A program made the position numbers and the translations under genes. A DNA stretch of 64,000 bases, from the NCBI RefSeq assembly GCF_028548455.1, contig NZ_JAQQLF010000014.1:51912-115911 (forward strand). The letters are read 5' to 3'. The notes below the pieces were generated by a model. That model saw nothing but the letters and a program-made list of their open reading frames with translations, searched no databases and was not told where the DNA came from. This DNA is from Vogesella aquatica. Its GTDB lineage: Bacteria; Pseudomonadota; Gammaproteobacteria; Burkholderiales; Chromobacteriaceae. Below are positions 53,742-62,187 of this stretch, in pieces (the first letter of the stretch is position 1; the number at the start of each line of letters is the position of its first letter).

Positions 53742-54707
53742 TCACACCACGGGCGGCGCGGCGTGTAAAGCGCTGCCGTTCACAAAACCGGCTATGCGCT
53801 GGTAGGCCGCTGCGCAGGCTTCCGGCACCAGCGCTTCCAGCAGCATATAGGCGTGAATCTGGTCGGCCGCGCAGTGGTAATCCACCGCCACCCCGGCGGC
53901 AGCCAGCTGGCGGGCGTAGGCCAGGCCTTCGTCGTGCAGCGGGTCGTAGCCGCCGGTCAGTATCTGCGTGGGCGCGTGCCGGGCGCCAGGTTGGCCATAC
54001 AGCGGCGAGGCCGCGTGGCGGTCGCCCCCTTCGCGGAAATAATGGCCGAAATACCAGGCTATGCGCTCGGCCTCCAGCAGATAGCCCTGCCCCAGCGCCT
54101 GGATGGATGGCTGCGACAGCGTGTAATCCAGGCTGGGGTACACCAGTACCAGGCGGCTGATAGCCAGGCTGGCGTCGGCCTGCGCCCACTGCGCTACCGT
54201 GGCCGCCAGCGCGGCACCGCCGGAATCCCCCGCCAGCACGGGCAGGCCGTCGGCGATATTGGCGCCGCGCGCCAGCAAGGTTGGCCGCAAGCCGTGCAGC
54301 ACGGTGCATACATCCTGCAAGGCGGCCGGGTACGGGCATTCCGGCGCCAGCCGGTATTCCACCGACACCACCACGTGCCGCGTGGCCTGTGCCAGCCTGC
54401 GGCACACCGGGTCGTAGCTGCTGACGCTGCCGGCCATATGGCCGCCGCCGTGGCAGTACACCAGCACCGGCAGCGCCTCGTCCGGCGCCGGGTGATAGAT
54501 GCGCACCGGCACCGGGTAGCTGCCCGGCACCATGGCCTCCTGCACCCACGGCAAAGCGGGGCCGGCCGGCACCATGGCGGCGATCAGCCCGGCCAGCGCC
54601 TCGCGCGCGCTGATGGGGGTGGTTTGCTGGCCTGCGGCCAACCTTTGCGCCTGGATGGCGTTGACCTGGGCCAGCCAGGCGGCCAGCGCGGGGTGAAGCG
54701 GTGTCAT
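53742..54707 (-). CDS. Alpha/beta hydrolase, hormone-sensitive lipase type esterase
   Basis: 321 residues. The HSL oxyanion motif HGGGHMAGS, nucleophile GDSGGAALAA (Ser), acid in GGYDPLHDEG and His in DQIHAYMLL are all visible. No signal peptide. The ATG at 54707 overlaps the LysR stop codon (ATGA), so the esterase and regulator form one operon, divergent to an enoate reductase and a nitroreductase. Short-chain ester or carboxylester hydrolysis is expected. Confidence 0.9.
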   Translation of the reverse strand: MTPLHPALAAWLAQVNAIQAQRLAAGQQTTPISAREALAGLIAAMVPAGPALPWVQEAMVPGSYPVPVRIYHPAPDEALPVLVYCHGGGHMAGSVSSYDPVCRRLAQATRHVVVSVEYRLAPECPYPAALQDVCTVLHGLRPTLLARGANIADGLPVLAGDSGGAALAATVAQWAQADASLAISRLVLVYPSLDYTLSQPSIQALGQGYLLEAERIAWYFGHYFREGGDRHAASPLYGQPGARHAPTQILTGGYDPLHDEGLAYARQLAAAGVAVDYHCAADQIHAYMLLEALVPEACAAAYQRIAGFVNGSALHAAPPVV

Positions 54708-55648
54708 GGGTGTACCTCGGTTGACGGGGTGGCCACCTGGCCGCCCCGGTAATGGGTGATGAACGCTTGCAAACGCTCGCCCAGATAATGGCGCAGCGCC
54801 TGCACCACCGGGTTCAGCAGGCGGCGGTCGGCGCACATCATGTGCAGCGGCGCCGGCTCGCCCAGCCACGGCTGGCACAGCGCCACCAGGCGGCCGGCGT
54901 GCAGGTCGGGCAGCACGTCCAGCGCCGATTTGTAGGCAATACCATAGCCGGCCAGCGCCCAGTGCCGCACCGCGTCGCCGTCGTCCGACACGCGGTTGCC
55001 GCCCACCTGCACGCTATGCGCCACGCCATAGCGGAAAAACTGCCAGCGCTGGTGCACCTGCTCGCCCAGCTGGAAACACAGGCAATTGTGCTGGCGCAAG
55101 TCATCCGGCTGCTGCGGTACACCGGCGCGCTGCAGGTAGGCCGGCGCCGCGCACAGGATGCGGCGATTGTCGGCCGCCAGTGGCACCGCAATCAGGCTGG
55201 AATCGCCTGGCACACCGTAGCGGATGGCCAGGTCTACCGGCTGGCGGTAGACATCGGCCATGCGGTCGGACAGCTGCACCCGCAGCGTGACGCCGGGGTG
55301 GCGCTGCTGGAAATCGTCCAGCCAGCCCAGCAGCTGGTGCCGCCCCAGGTCGGACGGCAGCGACAGCTGCAGCGTGCCCTGCAAGTTGCCACCGCCGGCA
55401 ATGGCGTCGCGCCCGGCGCCAAGTGTGGCCAGCGCCTGGCGGCAATGCGCCAGAAACAGCTCGCCCTGCGGTGTCAGGCGCAGGCTGCGCGTAGAGCGTA
55501 CAAACAGCGCCGCGCCCAGCTCGGCCTCCAGCCGTTTCAGCGCCGCGCTGGTGGCCGCCGGGGTCAGGTCCAGCCGCCGCGCCGCCGCCGACAGGCTGCC
55601 GGTTTCGCTGGTCAGCACGAAAATTTCCAGGTCTTGCAGCGCCTTCAT
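54704..55648 (-). CDS. LysR-family transcriptional regulator
   Basis: 314 residues. Winged helix at about 1-60 (GSLSAAARRLDLTPAATSAALKRLEAELG) and a LysR substrate-binding domain (GTLQLSLPSDLGRHQLLGWL, LAIRYGVPGDSS). CrgA/DsdC-like subgroup by eye. Placed head-to-head with the Old Yellow Enzyme gene, 119 bases apart, and upstream of the esterase. It probably controls both units in response to an electrophile or ester. Confidence 0.92.
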   Translation of the reverse strand: MKALQDLEIFVLTSETGSLSAAARRLDLTPAATSAALKRLEAELGAALFVRSTRSLRLTPQGELFLAHCRQALATLGAGRDAIAGGGNLQGTLQLSLPSDLGRHQLLGWLDDFQQRHPGVTLRVQLSDRMADVYRQPVDLAIRYGVPGDSSLIAVPLAADNRRILCAAPAYLQRAGVPQQPDDLRQHNCLCFQLGEQVHQRWQFFRYGVAHSVQVGGNRVSDDGDAVRHWALAGYGIAYKSALDVLPDLHAGRLVALCQPWLGEPAPLHMMCADRRLLNPVVQALRHYLGERLQAFITHYRGGQVATPSTEVHP

Positions 55649-55767
55649 TTTCAAAAATCCTTCACAAGTGCTTGCAATGCAGCGCGGTTTTTCAAATTTC
55701 CATACAAGGCAATGATAGCAGCACCGTTTTCCTGCCCGGCAGGAAACCCCAACAGGAGCTTGCCACC

Positions 55768-56880
55768 ATGCCCGATATGTCGTTGTTTTCACCACTTTCC
55801 CACCCGGCCTTGCCGCTGCCCAACCGCATCGTGATGGCACCGATGACGCGCTGCCGCACCGACCAGCCCGGCGACGTGCCCAACGCGCTGATGGCCGAGT
55901 ACTACGCCCAGCGCGCCAGCGCCGGCCTGATCATCAGCGAAGCCACGCAGATTTCGCGCCAGGGCCAGGGTTACAGCTTTACCCCCGGCATTTACAGCCA
56001 GGCACAGATCGACGGCTGGCGCGGCGTAACCGACGCCGTGCACGCCGCGGGCGGGCGCATCGTGCTGCAACTGTGGCACGTTGGCCGCATGTCGCACCCG
56101 GTATTCCACGACGGCGGCCTGCCGGTAGCGCCGTCGGCACTGCCGCCGCAGGCCCAGGTGTGGGTGGCCGACGCCAACGGCCAGGGCCAGATGCTGGACT
56201 GCCCGACACCGCGCGCGCTGGACAGCGGCGAAATCGCCGACATCGTGGCCGACTACCGCCAGGCCGCACTGAACGCCATGGCCGCCGGTTTCGACGGCGT
56301 GGAAATCCACGCCGGCAACGGCTACCTGATCGACCAGTTCCTGCGCAGCACGTCCAACCAGCGCCAGGACCGCTACGGCGGCAGCCGCCGCTCACGGCTG
56401 CGCTTTTTGCTGGACGTCTACCACGCCGTGGCCGGTGCCATCGGCGCAGCGCGTACCGGCGTACGGCTGGCGCCCTATATCACCGCGCGCGGCATGGCCT
56501 GCCCGGACATCATCCCCACCATCCTGGAAGCAGCCGTGCAGCTGGACAAGCTGGGCGTGGGCTACCTGCACCTGTCCGAAGCCGACTGGGACGATGCGCC
56601 ACAAGTCGACCTGCTGTTCCGCCAGGCGCTGCGCCAGCGCTTTGCCGGCACGCTGATCGTAGCCGGCCGTTACGACGCCGCCCGCGCCGAAGCCATGCTG
56701 GCCAGCAAGCTGGCCGACCTGGTGGCCTTTGGCCGCCCCTTCATCGCCAACCCCGACTTGCCAGCCCGGCTGCAACACGGCTGGCCGCTAGCCGACTTCG
56801 ACCCCGCCGCGCTGTTTGGCGGCCAGGCCGACGGCTACACCCGCTACCCACCCTATACCCCGCCTGCCAGCCAGGCCTGA
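55768..56880 (+). CDS. nemA: Old Yellow Enzyme family alkene reductase
   Basis: FMN-dependent reductase of 370 residues, close to E. coli NemA (365), reducing activated C=C bonds, N-ethylmaleimide and nitro compounds with NADPH. Signatures: NRIVMAPMTRCR, LQLWHVGRMSHP, GFDGVEIHAGNGYLIDQFL, RYGGSRRSR and VAFGRPFIANPDLP; the His-x2-Asn pair of the active site (HAGN) is intact. CAGGAG precedes ATG 55768. Co-transcribed with nfsB and divergent to a LysR gene. Confidence 0.9.
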   Translation: MPDMSLFSPLSHPALPLPNRIVMAPMTRCRTDQPGDVPNALMAEYYAQRASAGLIISEATQISRQGQGYSFTPGIYSQAQIDGWRGVTDAVHAAGGRIVLQLWHVGRMSHPVFHDGGLPVAPSALPPQAQVWVADANGQGQMLDCPTPRALDSGEIADIVADYRQAALNAMAAGFDGVEIHAGNGYLIDQFLRSTSNQRQDRYGGSRRSRLRFLLDVYHAVAGAIGAARTGVRLAPYITARGMACPDIIPTILEAAVQLDKLGVGYLHLSEADWDDAPQVDLLFRQALRQRFAGTLIVAGRYDAARAEAMLASKLADLVAFGRPFIANPDLPARLQHGWPLADFDPAALFGGQADGYTRYPPYTPPASQA

Positions 56881-56896
56881 CACAGAGAACTGCACC

Positions 56897-57550
56897 ATGG
56901 ACATCACCGCTTACCTGCTCCGCCGCTACACCACCAAGGCTTTCGACCCCGAGCGCCGGCTGGACGCCGCGCAACTGGCGCAAATCGAAACCCTGCTGCG
57001 CTACAGCCCGTCGTCCACCAACGCCCAGCCCTGGCATTTCATCCTGGCCGGCAGCGACGACGGCAAGGCGCGCATCGCGCAGGCCACCCAGGGCTTTTAC
57101 AGCTTTAACGAGGCCAAGATCCGCCGCGCCTCGCACGTGGTGGTGCTGTGCACCCGCGCCCAGGTAGACGACAGCCACCTGCTGCAGGTGCTGGCACAAG
57201 AAGACCAGGACGGCCGCTTTGCCAATGCCGAGGCGCGCGAAGGCCAGCACCGTGGCCGCAGCCACTTTGTGAACGCCCACCGCTTCCAGCTACGCGACAG
57301 CGTGCACTGGATGGAAAAACAGGTGTACCTGGCGCTGGGCATGCTGCTGCTGGGCGTGGCCGCCATGGAAATCGACGCCTGCCCGATCGAAGGCTTCGAC
57401 GCCGTGGCGCTGGACGAGGCGCTGGGCCTGCGCCAGCACGGCCTGGTGCCGTCGGTAATCGTGGCGCTGGGCTACCGCGCTGCCGACGACTTCAACGCCG
57501 CGCTACCCAAATCGCGGCTACCGGCCGACAGCGTCATCACCCGGCTGTAA
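56897..57550 (+). CDS. nfsB: Oxygen-insensitive NAD(P)H nitroreductase
   Basis: 217 residues, the same length as E. coli NfsB, and visibly colinear with it: LLRYSPSSTNAQPWHFI, ASHVVVLCTRA, QEDQDGRFANAEA, MEKQVYLALGMLLLGVAAM, PIEGFDAVALD and DFNAALPKSRLP. FMN enzyme reducing nitroaromatics and quinones. Starts 16 bases after nemA, so one operon of electrophile-reducing flavoenzymes. A terminator hairpin follows. Confidence 0.93.
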   Translation: MDITAYLLRRYTTKAFDPERRLDAAQLAQIETLLRYSPSSTNAQPWHFILAGSDDGKARIAQATQGFYSFNEAKIRRASHVVVLCTRAQVDDSHLLQVLAQEDQDGRFANAEAREGQHRGRSHFVNAHRFQLRDSVHWMEKQVYLALGMLLLGVAAMEIDACPIEGFDAVALDEALGLRQHGLVPSVIVALGYRAADDFNAALPKSRLPADSVITRL

Positions 57551-57589
57551 GCCCCCCTTTGCCCGCGCCCCGCACGGGGCCGGGCCCCT

Positions 57590-57619
57590 GCCGGGTGTGC
57601 GCTGCGCACCCGGCTTTTC
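57590..57619 (+). terminator. Terminator of the nemA-nfsB operon
   Basis: GCCGGGTG(T)GCGC pairs with GCGCACCCGGC and is followed by TTTTC, about 40 bases after the nfsB stop. Confidence 0.82.
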
Positions 57620-57632
57620 ACAGGAGCCTGTC

Positions 57633-58088
57633 ATGAGCATCCAGCGACTGGATCATTTCACCTTGCGCACCCCGGCGGTAGCCGCCACCGTGGCCTTCTA
57701 CCAGCACGTTATCGGGCTCGCCCCCGGCCCGCGCCCGGCCTTCCGCTTTCCTGGCGCCTGGCTGTACGCCGGCAGCCAGCCGGTACTGCACATCGCCGAA
57801 GTGGGCGACAAGCAAGACCAGCTGGAGGCCTACCTGGGCAGCCGCGACGCAGGCAGCGGTAGCGGCTGCCTGGACCACGTATCGCTGCGCGGCAGCGAGC
57901 TGGCTGCCACCCAGCAGCACCTGCTGGCGCTGGGCCAGCCGTTCCGCGAACGCGTGGTGCCGGAAATCAACGAACACCAGCTGTTTCTGCAAGACCCCAA
58001 CGGCGTCACCATCGAGCTGATCTTCCCCTGCTCGCCCGACGACCGCATCGTGGGCGAACCGATGCCGCAGCTGGAGATCGCGCCATGA
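57633..58088 (+). CDS. VOC-family (glyoxalase/bleomycin resistance type) protein
   Basis: 151 residues with two beta-alpha-beta-beta-beta VOC modules: LDHFTLRTPAVAATVAFYQH, LHIAEVGDK, LDHVSLRGSELAATQQHL and LFLQDPNGVTIELIFP. Metal-ligand His and Glu are present in the usual places. Function in the superfamily ranges over isomerases, dioxygenases and resistance proteins. The ATG has CAGGAG upstream; the stop overlaps the next gene, making it the head of a four-gene unit. Confidence 0.88.
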   Translation: MSIQRLDHFTLRTPAVAATVAFYQHVIGLAPGPRPAFRFPGAWLYAGSQPVLHIAEVGDKQDQLEAYLGSRDAGSGSGCLDHVSLRGSELAATQQHLLALGQPFRERVVPEINEHQLFLQDPNGVTIELIFPCSPDDRIVGEPMPQLEIAP

Positions 58089-59002
58089 AGCCGCCACGCC
58101 GCCTGCCGGCTGCCAGCCGCCGCCAGTGGCTGAAGCTGGCCGCCACCACCGCGCTGCTGCCGGCGCTGCCGCTGGCCGCCGCAGAGACCCCGCCGCTGCG
58201 GCTGGGCGTGACCGACCTGAGCTTTCACCGCGCCACCGCTGCCGTGGTGGTAGCGGTGCTCACCCGGCTGGGCTACCGCGTACAGCGCAGCTACGCGCTG
58301 CACGAGGCCAACTTCGAGCGCCTGCGCAACGGCGACATCGACCTGCTGGCCTCGGCCTGGCTGCCGTACAGCCACGGCGTGTACCAGAACCGCGTGCACG
58401 AAGTAGTAAGCACCCGCGAGCTGGGCCTGCACTACCAGCCGTACGCGCTGTGGGGGGTGCCCGACTACGTGCCGGCCGACGTGGTCGGCGGCGTGGCCGA
58501 CCTGCTCAAACCCGAGGTGCGCCAGCGCATGACGCCGCTGATCCAGGGCATCGGCCCCGGCGCCGGCATTACCCGCTTTTCGCTGCGCATGATGGACGAG
58601 TACGGCCTGAGCGCCGCCGGCTACCGCTTCCAGACCGGTACCCAGCAGCAATGCTTCGACGCCTTCGAGCAAGCGGTAGCGGCGCAGCGCTGGGTAGTAG
58701 TGCCGCTGTGGCACCCGCAGTTCCTGCACGCGCGCTACCGCATCCGCGAGCTGCAAGACCCGAAAGGCCTGCTGGGCGGCACCGACCGCGCCGTACTGCT
58801 GGCGCGCAGCGACCGCCTGTCGCGCCTGACACCGGCCCACCTGCAGGTGCTGGACAACATCCGGCTGGATAACCGCATCGTGGCCACGCTGGATTACGCC
58901 ATCAACCGCGAAGGGCAAAGCGAAGACCAGGCCGCAGAAGCCTGGCTGGCCGCCCACCCCGACACCCTGGCCGGCTGGCTGCGGCCAACCCTGGGCAGCT
59001 AA
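58085..59002 (+). CDS. Glycine betaine/choline-type (OpuAC) substrate-binding protein
   Basis: 305 residues. N-terminal SRRQWLKLAATTALLPALPL is a twin-arginine-like export signal. The OpuAC fold is seen in LRLGVTDLSFHRATAAVVVA, GDIDLLASAWLPYSHGVY and WVVVPLWHPQFLHARYRIRE. The ligand is probably a quaternary amine or related compound, but specificity is unproven. No permease or ATPase gene follows; instead a RidA-like protein and an MFS gene do. Overlaps the VOC gene by 4 bases (ATGA). Confidence 0.84.
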   Translation: MKPPRRLPAASRRQWLKLAATTALLPALPLAAAETPPLRLGVTDLSFHRATAAVVVAVLTRLGYRVQRSYALHEANFERLRNGDIDLLASAWLPYSHGVYQNRVHEVVSTRELGLHYQPYALWGVPDYVPADVVGGVADLLKPEVRQRMTPLIQGIGPGAGITRFSLRMMDEYGLSAAGYRFQTGTQQQCFDAFEQAVAAQRWVVVPLWHPQFLHARYRIRELQDPKGLLGGTDRAVLLARSDRLSRLTPAHLQVLDNIRLDNRIVATLDYAINREGQSEDQAAEAWLAAHPDTLAGWLRPTLGS

Positions 59003-59045
59003 AGCCCTAACTCGCAACACCACACAGAAGAAACCGGAGGAGAAC

Positions 59046-59543
59046 ATGCCACATTCCGTCCCCACCCCCGAGGCCCGTCTGGCCGCGATGGGGCTCACCC
59101 TGCCCAGCCCGGCGCCGGCGCTGGGCAACTACGTGCCCTGGTGCATCGTGGAACGCACTTTCATGACCTCGGGCCAGTTCCCCTGGCGCGACGGCCAGCT
59201 GCTGTACCGCGGCCGCCTGGGCCAGGAGCTGGACATCGACCAGGGCTACGCCGCCTGCCAGCTGGCGGCGCTGAACGCCATCGCCCAACTGAAACAGGCG
59301 GTGGGCGAGCTAAGCCGCGTGCGCCGCATCTTCCGGCTGGAAGGCGTGCTGAACGTGGCCGAGGGCTGCACCCAGCACCCGCGCGCGCTGGATGGCGCCT
59401 CGGACCTGCTGGCCGCCGTGTTTGGCGAACAGGGCCGCCACACCCGCATGATCTGGACCAACCCGGTGATGCCGATGGACGGCTTTTGCCTGGTGTACCT
59501 GTTTGCCCACGTGGACACCGCCGTTGCAGGAGACGCCCCATGA
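59046..59543 (+). CDS. RidA/YjgF-family protein
   Basis: 165 residues, longer than typical RidA (about 128) and resembling the YjgH/YjgF-like subgroup with an N-terminal extension (TPEARLAAMGLTLPSPAPAL). FMTSGQFPWRDGQLLYRGRL and LNAIAQLKQAVGELSRVRRI are family segments. RidA proteins hydrolyse reactive enamines/imines from amino-acid turnover; the catalytic Arg of true RidA is not obvious here, so it may have another role. GGAGGAG precedes the ATG. Confidence 0.85.
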   Translation: MPHSVPTPEARLAAMGLTLPSPAPALGNYVPWCIVERTFMTSGQFPWRDGQLLYRGRLGQELDIDQGYAACQLAALNAIAQLKQAVGELSRVRRIFRLEGVLNVAEGCTQHPRALDGASDLLAAVFGEQGRHTRMIWTNPVMPMDGFCLVYLFAHVDTAVAGDAP

Positions 59544-60773
59544 ACGCCACACAACGCCTGTTTGTCGCCAGCTGTCTTTCCATCATGGTGACGTCGATGA
59601 TCTTTTCCATCCGTGCCGACATCCTGCAGCCGGTAGCGGCCGACTACGGGCTGAACAACGCCCTGATCGGCCTGACCATGTCGTCGGTGTTCTGGGGTTT
59701 CACGCTGGGCATCCTGGTATGCGGCCTGATTGTGGACGTAGTGGGCATGAAGCGGCTGCACCTGCTGTCCGGCGCCGGCTACCTGGGCGGGATCGCGCTG
59801 ATCCTGCTGGCGCCGGTACCGGCTGCGGCCAACCCTGACGGCGGCCTGTTTGCCAGCACCGGCAGCACCGTGCTGTACCTGGGGTTTTTGCTGACCGGCA
59901 TCGCCCAGGGCGTGGTGGAGGGCGTCACCAACCCGCTGGTGGCCACGCTGTACCGCCACGACAAGCGCCGCATGCTGCACAAGCTGCACGCCTGGTGGCC
60001 GTGCGGCCTGATCGTGGGCGGGCTGGTGGCCTGGGGCATGGGCCAGCTGGGGTTGGGCTGGCAGCTGCGGCTGCTGAGCGTGGCGGTGCCGGTGGTGGCC
60101 TACCTGCTGCTGATCGCCCCGCTGCACTACCCGCCTACCGAACGGGTCAGCGCCAGCGTCAGCACCGGGCAGATGCTGGCCGAAACGCGCCGCCCGCTGT
60201 TCCTGCTGCTGTTCGCGCTGATGTGGCTGACCGCCGCCACCGAGCTGGCACCGGACCAGTGGTTTGCCAAGATCATGGCCGACCTGCTGCCGGCGCTGGG
60301 TAGCAATACCATCCTGTTCCTGGTGTATACCGCCGGCCTGATGTTCGTGCTGCGCCAGTACGCCGCCGGCTGGCTGTTCCAGCGCCTGTCGCCGTACGCC
60401 ATCCTCACCGCTAGCGCGCTGCTGTCGCTGGCGGGCCTGGCCACGCTGGGGCATTTGTCGGCCGATGCGGCCTGGGCCGGTAGCGCCGCCTTGCTGGGCG
60501 CCACGCTGTTCGGTGTGGGCAATGCTGGCCATCACCAGCGAGCAGTTTCCGCGTGGCGGCGCGCTGCTGCTGAACCTGATGGGCGGCGCCGGCATGCTGT
60601 CGGTGATGGTGGCGCTACCGGTAGTGGGGCAAATGATGGATAGCAGCAACACCACTACCGCGCTGCGCCAGCTCAGCCTGCTGCCGGCCATCCTCAGCGT
60701 GGTGTTTGCCGTGCTGTGGTGGCGGCAGCGCCAGCGCGGCGGTTACGCGGTGCAGGCCCTGCCGCACGACTAG
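59540..60773 (+). pseudogene. MFS transporter gene broken by a frameshift
   Basis: Starts with ATGA overlapping the RidA stop. Frame 1 encodes about 327 residues (MNATQRLFVASCLSIMVTSM ... ATLFGVG), with around nine membrane helices, then runs into a nonsense Arg-rich tail from 60521. Frame 3 from 60522 (MLAITSEQFPRGGALLLNLM ... LWWRQRQR) continues the protein to 60773. In relatives I would expect KTYFWPT between GVG and MLAITSEQ, so about 20 bases seem missing. Either a real inactivating deletion or an assembly error. Confidence 0.85.
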
Positions 60774-60797
60774 GGCCCAAGCCCAGACCCGGCCGGC

Positions 60798-62039
60798 TTA
60801 GCCCGGCCGGGCTTCCAGCGTGTCGCGCTGCGCCAGCGACGGGAAGCAGCGCATCCACAGCACCACCACCAGCAGGGTACCGGCACCGCCTAGCACCACC
60901 GCCGGCACGGTGCCGAACAGGTGGGCGGTCACGCCGGATTCGAACTCGCCCAGCTGGTTTGACGCACCGATAAACAGCGAGTTGACGGCATTGACGCGGC
61001 CGCGCATGTCGTCCGGCGTTTCCAGCTGCACCAGCGTGCCGCGAATCACCACGCTGATGATGTCGGACGCGCCCAGCACCATCAGCGCCGCCAGCGACAG
61101 CAAAAAGTGGGTAGACAAACCAAAGCCGATGGTAGCCAGGCCAAACACCGCCACCGAGGCAAACAGCGTGCGGCCAACCTTGCGCTGTACCGGGTGGCGC
61201 ATCAGCCATACCGACATCGCCAGCGCCCCCACCGCCGGCGCGGCGCGCAACAAGCCCAGGCCCCACGGGCCGGTGTGCAGGATGTCGGCGGCAAACACCG
61301 GCAGCAAGGCCACCGCGCCGCCCAGCAGCACGGCAAACAGGTCCAGCGAGATGGCGCCCAGAATATCCGGCCGGCTGCGGATGAAGCGGATACCGGCCAG
61401 CAGCGAATCCATGCTCACCTTGCGGCTGTCGGCCACGTGCGGCGGCAGCGGCAGGCCCAGCACCAGCACCACGCCAGCCACAAACATCAGCGTGTTCAGG
61501 CCATAAGTCAGCGGCGCGCCAAAGGCAAACAGCAGGCCGCCCAGCGCCGGCGCCACGATGGTGGCCATCTCGTTGGCCGAGGCTGCCGCCGCCACCGCCT
61601 GCGGCAGCAAGGCAGGCGGCACGATATTGGGCAGGATGGATTGCATGGTAGGCATGTCGAAGGCGCGGCAGGTGCCGATCAGCAGCGACAGGCCGAAGAT
61701 CAGCTCGCGGCTGACCGCCAGGCCCACGCCGCTATTGGCCAGCAGCATGGTGGCCGCCGCCAGCGCCTGCAGCAGCATGCTGATGGCCACGATGCGCTGG
61801 CGCGGGTAGCGGTCGGCCACCGTGCCGGTAACCAGCACCAGCAGGATGCGCGGCAGGAACTGCAGCAGCCCCACCAGGCCCAGGTCCAGCGCGCTGCCGC
61901 TGAGGGTGTACATCTGCCAGCCTACGGCCACCCCCATGATCTGGAAGCCGCCGGTCAGCAGCAGGCGCGCGCTCCAGAACTGCCAGAACGGGCGATGGTG
62001 ACGCAGGGACAACACGGGCGGTGACGCTGGGTTGGGCAT
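60798..62039 (-). CDS. MFS exporter (EntS/MFS_3-like)
   Basis: 413 residues, about twelve helices. FWSARLLLTGGFQIMGVAVGWQMY, VTGTVADRYPRQRI and RGRVNAVNSLFIGASNQLGEFESG are typical of the EntS-like MFS exporters (siderophore or drug efflux). Start at MPNPASPP; a longer frame upstream would cover a terminator-like region. Convergent with the broken MFS gene, which is of a different MFS subgroup. Substrate unknown. Confidence 0.87.
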   Translation of the reverse strand: MPNPASPPVLSLRHHRPFWQFWSARLLLTGGFQIMGVAVGWQMYTLSGSALDLGLVGLLQFLPRILLVLVTGTVADRYPRQRIVAISMLLQALAAATMLLANSGVGLAVSRELIFGLSLLIGTCRAFDMPTMQSILPNIVPPALLPQAVAAAASANEMATIVAPALGGLLFAFGAPLTYGLNTLMFVAGVVLVLGLPLPPHVADSRKVSMDSLLAGIRFIRSRPDILGAISLDLFAVLLGGAVALLPVFAADILHTGPWGLGLLRAAPAVGALAMSVWLMRHPVQRKVGRTLFASVAVFGLATIGFGLSTHFLLSLAALMVLGASDIISVVIRGTLVQLETPDDMRGRVNAVNSLFIGASNQLGEFESGVTAHLFGTVPAVVLGGAGTLLVVVLWMRCFPSLAQRDTLEARPG

Positions 62040-62140
62040 GGCAAAGGCAAGCAAAAGGGGAAAGCCGTACAGGCTACGCCGCCAGCCGCCCGCGCACCAG
62101 TAGGCCTGGCAGTACGCTGCGTTCTGCGCGGCAATACGCA

Positions 62141-62174
62141 ACAAGGCCCGGGCTGCCAGCAGCCCGGGCCTTGT
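62141..62174 (-). terminator. Hairpin terminator of the phytase-like gene
   Basis: ACAAGGCCCGGGCT-GCCAGC-AGCCCGGGCCTTGT, a perfect 14-base stem 14 bases beyond the stop codon at 62188. The T run is short. Confidence 0.75.
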
Positions 62175-62187
62175 ACCTGGCACCCGC

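Noticed and set aside
59246..60691. 481-codon Gln-rich frame opposite the broken MFS gene
   Set aside because: Antisense artefact of a membrane protein gene.
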